From: Cupriavidus sp. BIS7
GTDB lineage: Bacteria; Pseudomonadota; Gammaproteobacteria; Burkholderiales; Burkholderiaceae
Length of the DNA stretch: 44,588 nt
Direction of reading: 5' to 3'
NCBI RefSeq assembly: GCF_000292345.1
Contig: NZ_ALOU01000098.1
Span: forward strand, 1 to 44,588
The position numbers were made by a program, and so were the translations under genes. The notes beneath the pieces are model-generated. The model was not told the origin of the DNA and did no database searches. It worked only from the letters and a program-made list of their open reading frames with translations. Numbering within the stretch: the first letter of the stretch is position 1; each line of letters opens with the position of its first letter. Shown one piece after another: positions 18,201 to 24,644 of the stretch.

Positions 18201-18600
18201 GGACGACAACGCGCCCCTGCTCGTTGCGGTACGTCTCTGCAATGGCTGACCAGGTCGTGCCGCTGCGCAGGTACTGAGAAACGTACTCGCCACCGTCACC
18301 GGTCTGCTGAGCCCAAGCGCCGCGCAGGTACGTCACGACGTTGCGGTCGCGGCCATGCCGCTCGGCCTCCCGTGCGGCGACGTTGAAGTCCACCCACTTC
18401 GGTGGCGTCATCAAAGCTGCATGCGCGTCCAGCACCGTTGACTTGCCGGACCCGGACGGGCCGACAAAGAGGTAGCCTTGCGTCGGGATGGGGAAGTCAA
18501 AGACGTTGGAGAACGTCCCCCAGTTGAAGGTCTGAATTCGTGTCAGACGGAACTGGTCGCTCGCGCCATCAAGCGCCAATGTCGGTTCAGCGGTATTCAC
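15244..18600 (-). CDS. jetC: Wadjet protein JetC (SMC/MukB-like ATPase)
   Basis: 1118 aa, standard size for JetC. Walker A is VGPSGSGKST (residues 47-55). The C-terminal ATPase half carries the ABC signature KSGGQRQK (about 997-1004) and Walker B TVVLDEAFDKAD (about 1030-1041). Between them lie long Glu/Lys/Arg/Leu-rich coiled-coil arms and, near 475-560, a globular hinge-like segment (PFVGELVEVRSDAAEWRGAIERVLG and on). JetC should dimerise and use ATP to extrude DNA loops with JetA (kleisin) and JetB (KITE). Its ATG overlaps the jetB stop by 4 bp, and its 3' end overlaps jetD. GC content is visibly lower than in gyrB. Confidence 0.96.
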   Translation of the reverse strand: MNTAEPTLALDGASDQFRLTRIQTFNWGTFSNVFDFPIPTQGYLFVGPSGSGKSTVLDAHAALMTPPKWVDFNVAAREAERHGRDRNVVTYLRGAWAQQTGDGGEYVSQYLRSGTTWSAIAETYRNEQGRVVVLAQVLWVKGHSTAPGDAKRLFLTFEREFDVQELEFFAKSEFDARRFKHDLPDAKVHTEFSAYQERFRRLLGIDNERALRLLHKTQSAKNLGDLNVFLRDFMLDEPEAFSIATSLVNEFGELKDAHQEVVAARNQILTLKPARVEHMELDHDNNERNGLQAIQTAIDQYREHRRKLLVDERIAELEVDKEGSRQEALRLTQLADDEFVKLTDLQRQKLNLGADVLDRLDDEIKAAEAEKPVRMAKRDQAAAACEVMGWAVPDSVVLFVQRVDAAKQRMLKARDLKKEVEDRKDQLKTDQRLASEEFTKTVAEVKALERQKSNLPARLVDLRERMARDLSIPEEKLPFVGELVEVRSDAAEWRGAIERVLGGFARSILVDDKHYPAVSEYLNGRNIGERLVYFRTILQPSGRTPGPNSLVRKLNLASGSFGDWVREELKHSFDLECADTLQAFRNASRAVTREGSVKHNTMRHEKNDRHSVNDRSQWVLGFDNKEKLALYKDRAAELGGRITELKVGLDKIGDEEDLQQEQLLHCQNLSNLTWNDVDVGSLLTRIDDLKARLRAEQEARPDLAVLSDRIKAQEGVHSTAVSKKNDEDAKGRGIAKEIDQLNGKLAELTRLWPGCERPPAFAEQISSRYVATGKEVTLENLDQVTSTVERALNTELRALDTRLTELKGSIVQRFAEFNRLWPAVAGGLDATLASAEDYLAKLKRLEDDNLPAYEDKFFALLREQSDQNLMLLATKLDEERSAIRARMELVNESLRTAPFNPGTHLVIDTTDKSLEDVRLFRASLRESLSHSFSNDRDLAEERFNALAALVKRLASQETADKNWRNLVLDVRQHVEFVARELDEDDIEVEVYRSGAGKSGGQRQKLAATCLAAALRYQLGGQERALPSYSTVVLDEAFDKADAEFTAMAMNIFKTFGFQMIVATPLKSVMTLEPFIGGACFVHIKDRKKSAVIPIEYDGETQRLRLTQDVRNAEEASVS

Positions 18601-19343
18601 AGGTCCTCCTCGTCTTCATTCCCACCATCGCCAGCCACGACGACCGCGACGGAGTCGTCCGGCTCGCCTGTTGGCTGGGGCGCTTGTGCCAGCCGTTCAT
18701 AGGTTCGGGAGAGCTGTTGGATCTCCTCGGCCGAGAACAATAGCTTCAGCGTCGGGGCGACTTCGTAGCGCTCGTCTGAGCTACGGATGCGCTGAAGGAG
18801 GCTCAGCTTCTTCGCCTTGTCTACCGCGTTGACCACCTGGCGGCCGAACTTGGCGTGGTCAGGGTTGTTGTCACGCTCGAACACTCCCAGGTGCTCCTGC
18901 ATGTCCGACAGTGACACCACTGCGCGATCCCCTTGGGCATCGGCCTGGGTCAACCGCTGACGCAGGAAAAGAAGTAGAGCCGTTTCCAGGAAGGTCAATG
19001 AGGCTTTGCGCAGAAGGATGGGAACTTCGATTTCCTCTGATGCCACCTGACGGGTGAACGCTACCTGCTGCTCGTGGTCGATGACCACCTCAAGGAATAG
19101 CTCGTGCATCCGCGAGCGGATGACCGTTTCATCGCGCAGCAGCACCGGCCAAAGCTTCGTTTGGCGCCGTGCGTCGACCGAAGGGCCGAGCAGCAGTTGC
19201 ACCAGGACTCGGCGCGTGTCAATGGGCAGTGAGCCGGTATCACCAAGGAAGGTGGCCGTTTCTTTGTGTTCCCCAACGGCTGCGGCGTCGCCAAAAGCAG
19301 CGCAGCTCCCAGCCGCATCGGCCTCATCAGTCCACGAATTCAA
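18597..19343 (-). CDS. jetB: Wadjet protein JetB (DUF4194, KITE-like subunit)
   Basis: 248 aa. It is assigned to DUF4194/JetB by position between jetA and jetC and by features such as TRRVLVQLLLGPSVDARRQTKLWPVLLRDE, VIRSRMHELFLEVVIDHEQQVAFTRQV and a winged-helix-like stretch EHLGVFERDNNPDHAKFGRQVVNAVDKAKKLSLL. JetB is analogous to MukE: it dimerises and bridges the kleisin JetA to the JetC heads. The acidic C-terminal tail (GNEDEEDL) is typical of low-complexity ends. It overlaps the end of jetA by 17 bp and the start of jetC by 4 bp. Confidence 0.9.
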   Translation of the reverse strand: MNSWTDEADAAGSCAAFGDAAAVGEHKETATFLGDTGSLPIDTRRVLVQLLLGPSVDARRQTKLWPVLLRDETVIRSRMHELFLEVVIDHEQQVAFTRQVASEEIEVPILLRKASLTFLETALLLFLRQRLTQADAQGDRAVVSLSDMQEHLGVFERDNNPDHAKFGRQVVNAVDKAKKLSLLQRIRSSDERYEVAPTLKLLFSAEEIQQLSRTYERLAQAPQPTGEPDDSVAVVVAGDGGNEDEEDL

Positions 19344-20790
19344 GATAGCGCTCCCTCATGAAATAGATGGCAGGCACTTTGGCGCGGCGCTGCGCGGCGT
19401 CCTCGCCCTGCCATTCGACAACTTCGGAATCTTCGGTGACTTCGCCGTGCTTGGCGCCCAGTGCGACGTAGCCGACGACACTGCCAAGTCCTTGTTCGGC
19501 GGGAAACTCCGCCAACACCTGGCCGATGGTGGCTTGCGATTGGCGCTCGAGAACCGAGCGCACATGCTGCTTCAAAGTGCGGAAGTCAATTTCCGATTGC
19601 CGAACGAGTTCGCTGACGGTATCGAGGTCGAGCTCAGAAGGCTCTGCATCCAGCATTGAAGAGTCGGTGACCCGCTGCGCCGGGTCGTACAGTACCCACT
19701 GCGACACCGAGCGAATGCGGCTGCTCGACTGCATCAGCTCAAAGCTCACCTGCTCGTTCGGGCGAACCATGTTCTTGGCTGCTAGCGCCGCCTGTGTAGC
19801 CTCCTTGAGCAAACCATGCAGACGCCGATGCTCAAGGAATTCCCTGCTCTGCACGAAGCTCTTCAGGCTGCGCGCGAAATGTTGAAGCACGTCATGCACG
19901 CCTCGCCCTTCGTTCAAGAGCGCTCCCGTCAGGCCCAGCAGGAACTTGCGTTCGTGCGATTCCAACTCGCGGGCAAACGGCCGACTCGTCACATCATTCA
20001 GCGACTCGCGCAGGGTGGCAGACTGCTCGCTATCCGTGAGCAGGCGCCAGAAGGCGTTGAAAGTTCGTCCAGCGTCGCTCTCGCCGATGAGGTCGACACC
20101 GGCGAACAACTGCTCAAGAACATCTCCACGGCTGCCCTCGTTCTCCATGAGGCTCTGACGCAGTCCACGGTTGAGCCGCTCGAACTCGTCGCGCACGCTC
20201 CTGAAGTCAGATGCAAGTTCTTGCGCCAGCGCGATGACCTCTCGGGCGCGCTCGATAGCGCGGTCGATGGGTAGCGTCCTCACCCCACCCCGCTGCGCCT
20301 CAGCAATCGCCCTGTCGATTCGGTCGCGTTCCGCGTGCAGCGCGGCCAAGCGCGCCGACGGGCTGCTGTTCGTCTCATCTGCAAGCCGCGATAGTTGATG
20401 GATGACAACAGACAGCCGACTCTCAGTGGCGGTAGTTCGAGGCTTGAGCAGTCCCATGACGAAGCGAAGCGCAGTCAGCGTGTCAGCTGAGAGCTCATAC
20501 TCTTCCTCCGGAGCCCCAGCGGGGAATCTGCGTGTGAGCCAGCCCTGATTCAGCCATTCGGTGACGTAGGCCTGTGGTGTCTGCGGAAGGTCTTCTCCTG
20601 ACGAACGCAGCGAGTCAAGGTCGCGGGCCAGCCTCTCATGCAAAACCGAGTTCGGGAGCGCCTTTTCGGTCTCGGCAAACAGAGACTGCAGCATGGCAAT
20701 CACCGCCGGCGCCTTTGTGGCAGCCAGCAAGCGCCACAAAGGCTGCTCACGCAGGTTGCGGAGGGCGGCGGCACCGCGCAGGGCTTTCAT
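19327..20790 (-). CDS. jetA: Wadjet protein JetA (DUF3375, kleisin-like subunit)
   Basis: 487 aa, full length for DUF3375. It begins MKALRGAAALRNLREQPLWRLLAATKAPAVIAML. Conserved family landmarks are YVTEWLNQGWLTRRFPAGAPEEEYELSADTLTALRFV (winged helix) and, centrally, STESRLSVVIHQLSRLADE-like text (here ATESRLSVVIHQLSRLADE). JetA is the MukF-like kleisin that closes the JetC ring and binds JetB. As the first gene of the operon it is transcribed away from the WYL regulator, with a 134-bp gap that holds the candidate operator. No ribosome binding site of note was seen. Confidence 0.93.
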   Translation of the reverse strand: MKALRGAAALRNLREQPLWRLLAATKAPAVIAMLQSLFAETEKALPNSVLHERLARDLDSLRSSGEDLPQTPQAYVTEWLNQGWLTRRFPAGAPEEEYELSADTLTALRFVMGLLKPRTTATESRLSVVIHQLSRLADETNSSPSARLAALHAERDRIDRAIAEAQRGGVRTLPIDRAIERAREVIALAQELASDFRSVRDEFERLNRGLRQSLMENEGSRGDVLEQLFAGVDLIGESDAGRTFNAFWRLLTDSEQSATLRESLNDVTSRPFARELESHERKFLLGLTGALLNEGRGVHDVLQHFARSLKSFVQSREFLEHRRLHGLLKEATQAALAAKNMVRPNEQVSFELMQSSSRIRSVSQWVLYDPAQRVTDSSMLDAEPSELDLDTVSELVRQSEIDFRTLKQHVRSVLERQSQATIGQVLAEFPAEQGLGSVVGYVALGAKHGEVTEDSEVVEWQGEDAAQRRAKVPAIYFMRERYLEFVD

Positions 20791-20861
20791 CGCGCCCTCG
20801 CTCGTGACTGTCTTCGATCACCACAGCACATACGGACCTCCCTGGACCGATACTGTCGTTT

Positions 20862-20890
20862 GCGCCGAGTGTATGTCTATTTTTTAGACT
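20862..20890 (-). promoter_or_regulatory. Candidate jetABCD promoter
   Basis: Read on the minus strand, TAGACT, a 17-bp spacer and TACACT form a moderate sigma-70 match (4 of 6 in each hexamer). The -35 lies inside the 12-bp palindrome. Transcription would start about 65 bp upstream of jetA. Confidence 0.4.
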
Positions 20891-20896
20891 AGTCTA
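20885..20896. promoter_or_regulatory. 12-bp palindrome TAGACTAGTCTA, candidate operator for the WYL regulator
   Basis: A perfect 12-bp palindrome in the jetA/WYL divergent gap, flanked by T-tracts on both sides (plus strand) in an otherwise GC-rich locus. On the minus strand its first half, TAGACT, serves as a possible -35 for jetA. Its right edge is 5 bp from a plus-strand -10-like TATACT. Bound protein would therefore affect both genes. Confidence 0.6.
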
Positions 20897-20901
20897 GTTT
20901 T

Positions 20902-20907
20902 TATACT
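20902..20907 (+). promoter_or_regulatory. Candidate -10 element of the WYL regulator gene
   Basis: TATACT matches TATAAT at 5 of 6 positions, 17 bp upstream of the ATG at 20925. No good -35 is seen, and the 12-bp palindrome falls in the spacer region. The leader would be only about 10 nt, so translation may start with little or no Shine-Dalgarno sequence. Confidence 0.4.
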
Positions 20908-20924
20908 AATGAGACAATCATTCA

Positions 20925-21833
20925 ATGACGGAACGCAAAAGCCCCCTACCGACCTCCCCACTGGACCGTTTGGGTCGCTCACCCGGTCGCTGGAGCCAAG
21001 ATCGTCGCCTTGAGTTCATCGATTTCCGGCTCCGATGGGACGGTCGCCTCAATCGCGGCGACCTAACTGAATTCTTTGGCATTTCTGTGCCCCAGGCGTC
21101 CCTGGACATTGCCAGGTACTTGGAGCTAGCTCCAGGCAATCTAGAGTACGACCGAAGCTCTAGAGCCTACGTCGCTCCTCCGTCGTTTACGCCACTCTTC
21201 CCAGCAAGCGACGCTGGGCGCTATCTCAACGAACTACTGGCAAAGTGCTCTGGGCCGGATGCTGCGCAGAGCAGCTTCCTCGCGTGGGCGCCCCCTGTGG
21301 CAACCGTTCCGAGCCCTGGTAGAACATTTCGAGTGGATGTTTTGGTTGCCCTGATCCGGGCGATACGAGAGGGTAGGGCTCTCCGAGTGCTGTACCAGTC
21401 GATGACAGGCCCTCAGCCCTCGGCTCGCGTGTTGACTCCTCATGCCCTGGCCCACGACGGGTTTCGCTGGCACGCTCGAGCGTATTGCCATAGTCGCAAA
21501 GAGTTCCGCGACTTTGTGATTGCACGCATGCTCGAGGTTCACGGATTCGACATAGCTGCGGTCAAGTCGGATGCTGACAAAGAGTGGCACACCATAGTGC
21601 CCGTCGTACTGATCCCACATCCGAAGCTATCCGACTCACACAAGCGCGCTATCGAACTCGACTTCGGCATGGAGGATGGACAGGTCGAATTCCAATGCCG
21701 TCAGGCCTTCCTCTTTTACGCCCTGCGGCATCTCCGACTGGACCTAGACGGCTCCGCAAAACCAGAGGCGCAGCAGATTGCGTTGAAGAACCGGGCCGCC
21801 ATCATGGCCTTCATCCTTAAGACAGCAACTTAG
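20925..21833 (+). CDS. WYL-domain transcriptional regulator (BrxR/CapW-like)
   Basis: 302 aa with the three-part layout of defence-associated WYL regulators. An N-terminal winged helix (about 22-85, RWSQDRRLEFIDFRLRWDGRLNRGDLTEFFGISVPQASLDIARY) precedes a WYL domain (about 135-215, RALRVLYQSM, TPHALAHDGFRWHARAYC, FRDFVIARM) and a C-terminal WCX-like domain. BrxR and CapW are homodimeric repressors that bind palindromes next to defence operons and are thought to be relieved by a ligand or DNA fragment at the WYL pocket. It is divergent from jetA over a gap with a 12-bp palindrome. Whether it represses or activates jet is inference. Codon use and GC match the jet genes more than the flanking core genes. 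Confidence 0.88.
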   Translation: MTERKSPLPTSPLDRLGRSPGRWSQDRRLEFIDFRLRWDGRLNRGDLTEFFGISVPQASLDIARYLELAPGNLEYDRSSRAYVAPPSFTPLFPASDAGRYLNELLAKCSGPDAAQSSFLAWAPPVATVPSPGRTFRVDVLVALIRAIREGRALRVLYQSMTGPQPSARVLTPHALAHDGFRWHARAYCHSRKEFRDFVIARMLEVHGFDIAAVKSDADKEWHTIVPVVLIPHPKLSDSHKRAIELDFGMEDGQVEFQCRQAFLFYALRHLRLDLDGSAKPEAQQIALKNRAAIMAFILKTAT

Positions 21834-22068
21834 GCAAGACGGCGCCGACCGACGCTGAATTCACTTCTCTAAGGTTAGCGAGAGCGCTTCTTGTGGCGCC
21901 CTACGGGATGGAAATGGAGAATGGGCTGTCGTAAGCCGCCGTCAGCCATAGCATCTCTTCAAAGAAAAGGCCTCATTCGAGGTCTTTGGGGTTTCGGCAT
22001 TCTGTTACAGTTTGTTGCATGGCAGCGGCCAAGTAGGCGATGCCACAACCATCTGACGCCCCATTACG
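21834..22068. other. Gap between WYL regulator and restriction gene
   Basis: 235 bp without a convincing gene; the short frame 21891-22091 has no supporting features. It contains a 9-bp stem-loop at 21966-21987 and should carry the promoter of the restriction gene. No strong promoter was identified. Confidence 0.4.
21966..21987. terminator. Stem-loop between WYL regulator and restriction gene
   Basis: AAAGGCCTC and GAGGTCTTT pair over 9 bp with one G-U and a 4-nt loop (ATTC). A T-rich run follows only on the minus strand, so polarity is uncertain. Confidence 0.35.
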
Positions 22069-23307
22069 ATGACCAAAATCATTCCTTTTGATGCCCTCGC
22101 GACGGCCGATCTCGTTGTCGATGCGGTTTATCAGAGTCGTGCAGATGGTCAGATTGCCGGTGAGCCAATTGCTAAGCTCTTACCGGGTTCCGGCAACATG
22201 GGGGGGTTCCGTGTCACAGGGAAAGGTGAGCAAAAAAGCTGGGTCGTGCTTTTCACGACTGGCGAGGATAAAGACTGGCCAGACACGCTGGATTTAAGTA
22301 CTGGCAAGTTTGTCTACTTTGGCGATAACAAGACGCCGGGTCATGAATTGCATGAAACGCGTGGTGGCAACAAGGTTCTTCGATATTCGTTCGAGCGACT
22401 CCACGCTGCAGTGAATCCGCGAGCGGACGTGGCTCCGTTTTTGGTGTTCAAAAAGTACCCACTCGCACACGGAGCGAGGTCTGTTCAGTTCAAGGGCCTT
22501 GCGGTACCGGGCTTCCCAAGCTTGTCATCGACGGAGGACCTGGTTGCTGTCTGGAAGTCCTCTGAGGGCCAGCGATTCCAAAACTATCGCGCTGTCTTTA
22601 CGATCCTAGACGCGCCTGTGTTGAGCCGTGCTTGGGTTAACGATCTCAAGGCGGGAAATCCAGACTCTTCCAATGCGCCAAGAGCGTGGCGCCAGTGGCG
22701 CGAGTCTGGAAAATATTCGCCGCTTGCTGCGGCGCCGAACACCAACATTCGATCTGCGAAAGCGCAGAGTCCAGATACGCCTCTGAAACGTGAGCTGCTC
22801 GAATGTATTTGGCAGCACTACAAAGGCGCACCGATTGCTTTTGAAGCGTTTGCCGCCCTCGTCTTTCAAATGACCGATGAGCGTGTGGTCATCGATGAAA
22901 TCACGAGAGGGGTAGTCGATGGTGGTCGAGACGCAATCGGGAGATATCGGCTTGGCTCAATGGCCGATCCGGTCTATGCAGAATTCTCGCTGGAAGCAAA
23001 ATGCTATCGTCCGCCACTAAACGGTGATGCGCCGACTACGGTCAGCGTTAGTGATGTTGCGCGCTTAATCTCGCGTATTCGCCATCGGCAGTTTGGCGTT
23101 CTAGTCACAACCTCAGTAATTGCCTCTCAGGCTTACAAGGAGGTGCGCGAAGATCGTCACCCGATTGTCTTTATTTCAGGTGGCGATATGGTCAATATCC
23201 TCATCGACAAGGGCTACAACACCAGGGCAAAGGTGCAAGAGTTACTTTCCTCGGACTTTGCGCTTGTTGCGAATGCTAGCAATGAGCCGGCTGATAAGCC
23301 GCGCTAG
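22069..23307 (+). CDS. Probable modification-dependent (AspBHI/MspJI-like) restriction endonuclease
   Basis: 412 aa. The N-terminal half (about 1-225, with LLPGSGNMGGFRVTG, WVVLFTTGEDKDWPD and YFGDNKTPGHELHETRGGN) resembles the AspBHI N-terminal/SRA-like DNA-recognition domain. The C-terminal half (about 240-385) is an Mrr-type PD-(D/E)xK nuclease: FEAFAALVFQ, then GVVDGGRDAIGRY with Asp288, EFSLEAKCY with Glu309-x-Lys311, then GVLVTTSVIASQAYKEV. Family members cut DNA at a distance from 5-methyl- or hydroxymethylcytosine, so no partner methylase is needed, and none is present. GC content is clearly lower than in the core genes (about 52% in one counted line versus about 65% in dnaN). The exact modification recognised cannot be predicted. 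Confidence 0.82.
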   Translation: MTKIIPFDALATADLVVDAVYQSRADGQIAGEPIAKLLPGSGNMGGFRVTGKGEQKSWVVLFTTGEDKDWPDTLDLSTGKFVYFGDNKTPGHELHETRGGNKVLRYSFERLHAAVNPRADVAPFLVFKKYPLAHGARSVQFKGLAVPGFPSLSSTEDLVAVWKSSEGQRFQNYRAVFTILDAPVLSRAWVNDLKAGNPDSSNAPRAWRQWRESGKYSPLAAAPNTNIRSAKAQSPDTPLKRELLECIWQHYKGAPIAFEAFAALVFQMTDERVVIDEITRGVVDGGRDAIGRYRLGSMADPVYAEFSLEAKCYRPPLNGDAPTTVSVSDVARLISRIRHRQFGVLVTTSVIASQAYKEVREDRHPIVFISGGDMVNILIDKGYNTRAKVQELLSSDFALVANASNEPADKPR

Positions 23308-23404
23308 TAGTTCTGCAGGCATTCCCGCTCACGAAAGGGACGCTTGTGGCTTTTCTAATCTCATTGGATTTCTACGGTGCAGCAAGGCGTGGGCGCTTAC
23401 ACCG

Positions 23405-24064
23405 CTAGTACACCCCCGGCACCATCCGCCAAGTGTGCGCGCAGTACCGCTCATACTCGTCCCCAAACTGCCCGCGCAGCAGGGCTTCCTCGGCCCGGAT
23501 ACGCGCGATTAGCGGCGGGAGCATCAGCACGGTTAGCAGGACGCCTACAAGGGATCGGAACACCAGCACCCAGCCAAGTGAGTTCACCACGAATCCGAGG
23601 TAGCTTGGGTTGCGAATCACGCCGTAGATGCCGGTTGTCACGAGCGTATGTCCAGGCTGGATGGCTACCAGGCCGCTGAAGCGTCGCCCCAGCACGAACA
23701 CCGGCCACAGCCGCAGGGTGCCGCCGACGATATACAGCGCCAGGCCGATCCATCGCACCGTGTCGCCATCGATCGTCCACACGCCGATGCGGTCCGTATA
23801 GGCGGGCAGGATTCCCGCCAGAAGGCCGAGCACGCCGAACGCCACCAGCACCCATCGGTTGCTGCGGTCTTCGCGCTCGCCGGCGCTGATGTTGCCGCCC
23901 GAGAAGATGGCGATGACCGCCATTGCCATTGTTGCAACCACTGCCAGCGTGCGCGCGGGGTCTGCGAAGTATGGGGCGATGCCACCCCAGGCGATGATGG
24001 GCAACGCCAGATAGGCCACGGAGCCCACGATGGTGAAGAACGCCATACCGGGTTTGGGTCGCAT
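23405..24064 (-). CDS. Isoprenylcysteine carboxyl methyltransferase (ICMT)-family membrane protein
   Basis: 219 aa with about five hydrophobic segments. The family's C-terminal signature is present: LVTTGIYGVIRNPSYLGFVVNSLGWVLVF, then IRAEEALLRGQFGDEYERYCAHTWRMVPGVY. This is the SAM-binding ICMT/PEMT-type fold. Bacterial members have uncharacterised substrates; methylation of a lipid or small molecule at the membrane is inferred. It faces the accessory block tail to tail (98 bp from the restriction gene) and is the first core-like gene after it, with GC content back to the local norm. Confidence 0.85.
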   Translation of the reverse strand: MRPKPGMAFFTIVGSVAYLALPIIAWGGIAPYFADPARTLAVVATMAMAVIAIFSGGNISAGEREDRSNRWVLVAFGVLGLLAGILPAYTDRIGVWTIDGDTVRWIGLALYIVGGTLRLWPVFVLGRRFSGLVAIQPGHTLVTTGIYGVIRNPSYLGFVVNSLGWVLVFRSLVGVLLTVLMLPPLIARIRAEEALLRGQFGDEYERYCAHTWRMVPGVY

Positions 24065-24190
24065 GAATGCCTCCGTCTGCTGTTGGCTTCACATGACAGC
24101 CTATGCTCGCCCGGAGACGGTGTCGAGAGGCCGCCATTCGGTGCGAAAATATGCCCTCTGTTCCGCGAGCGATTTCCACGCCCTTCAGCA

Positions 24191-24517
24191 ATGCCTCTTA
24201 TCGATATCAAGAACCTCCAGCATGCGGCTGCCGCCTTTGGCGAGGCCCGGGGCTGGGGCAAGTACCACAGTCCCAAGAACCTCGCGATGGCGCTCAGTGT
24301 GGAAGTGGCCGAGCTGGTCGAGATCTTCCAGTGGCGGACCGAGGAGGAGTCACGCGGCATCATGTTGACCGATGAGCGTGCGCACGTCGAACAGGAGCTG
24401 GCCGACATCACGATCTACCTGACGCAGCTCGTCACTGCACTCGGGGTCGATCTGGACGCGGCCGTGCGCGCGAAGATGGAGATGAACGCGCGGAAGTATC
24501 CGCCGCCGCAGAACTAG
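24191..24517 (+). CDS. MazG-like nucleotide pyrophosphohydrolase
   Basis: 108 aa from ATG at 24191. The longer open frame upstream overlaps the neighbouring gene and lacks support. The all-alpha NTP-PPase fold is indicated by WGKYHSPKNLAMALSVEVAELVEIFQWRTEEES, with the metal-binding ExxE (Glu-Val-Ala-Glu) motif, and by the second motif ELADITIYLTQLVTALGVDL (ExxxD). Such proteins hydrolyse (d)NTPs to the monophosphate and pyrophosphate and are thought to clean the nucleotide pool. It is divergent from the ICMT gene. Confidence 0.9.
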   Translation: MPLIDIKNLQHAAAAFGEARGWGKYHSPKNLAMALSVEVAELVEIFQWRTEEESRGIMLTDERAHVEQELADITIYLTQLVTALGVDLDAAVRAKMEMNARKYPPPQN

Positions 24518-24547
24518 GCTCTGCTGCTGGCCGAGAGTTTCGGGCAA

Positions 24548-24583
24548 GTGTCGGATCACGTGTCGGATCACGTGTCCGATGGC
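24548..24583. repeat. Three 12-bp tandem repeats
   Basis: GTGTCGGATCAC occurs twice head to tail (24548-24571), followed by the variant GTGTCCGATGGC (24572-24583). It lies between the MazG-like and DUF72 genes. Confidence 0.7.
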
Positions 24584-24644
24584 GTCTGCCACGTGCGGCA
24601 AATCCGGCTAGACTTCCCCAACCACCCCTCGCGGAGAGATGGAC

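Noticed and set aside
21891..22091. 66-aa frame between the WYL and restriction genes
   Set aside because: Overlaps the restriction gene start, contains the stem-loop and has no supporting motif, so it was not taken as an antitoxin or control protein.
13945..23388. Shared 10-mer GCAGCAAGGC near both edges of the accessory block as possible att sites
   Set aside because: Ten bases, at unequal distances from the apparent junctions and without an integrase gene, is well within chance in GC-rich DNA.
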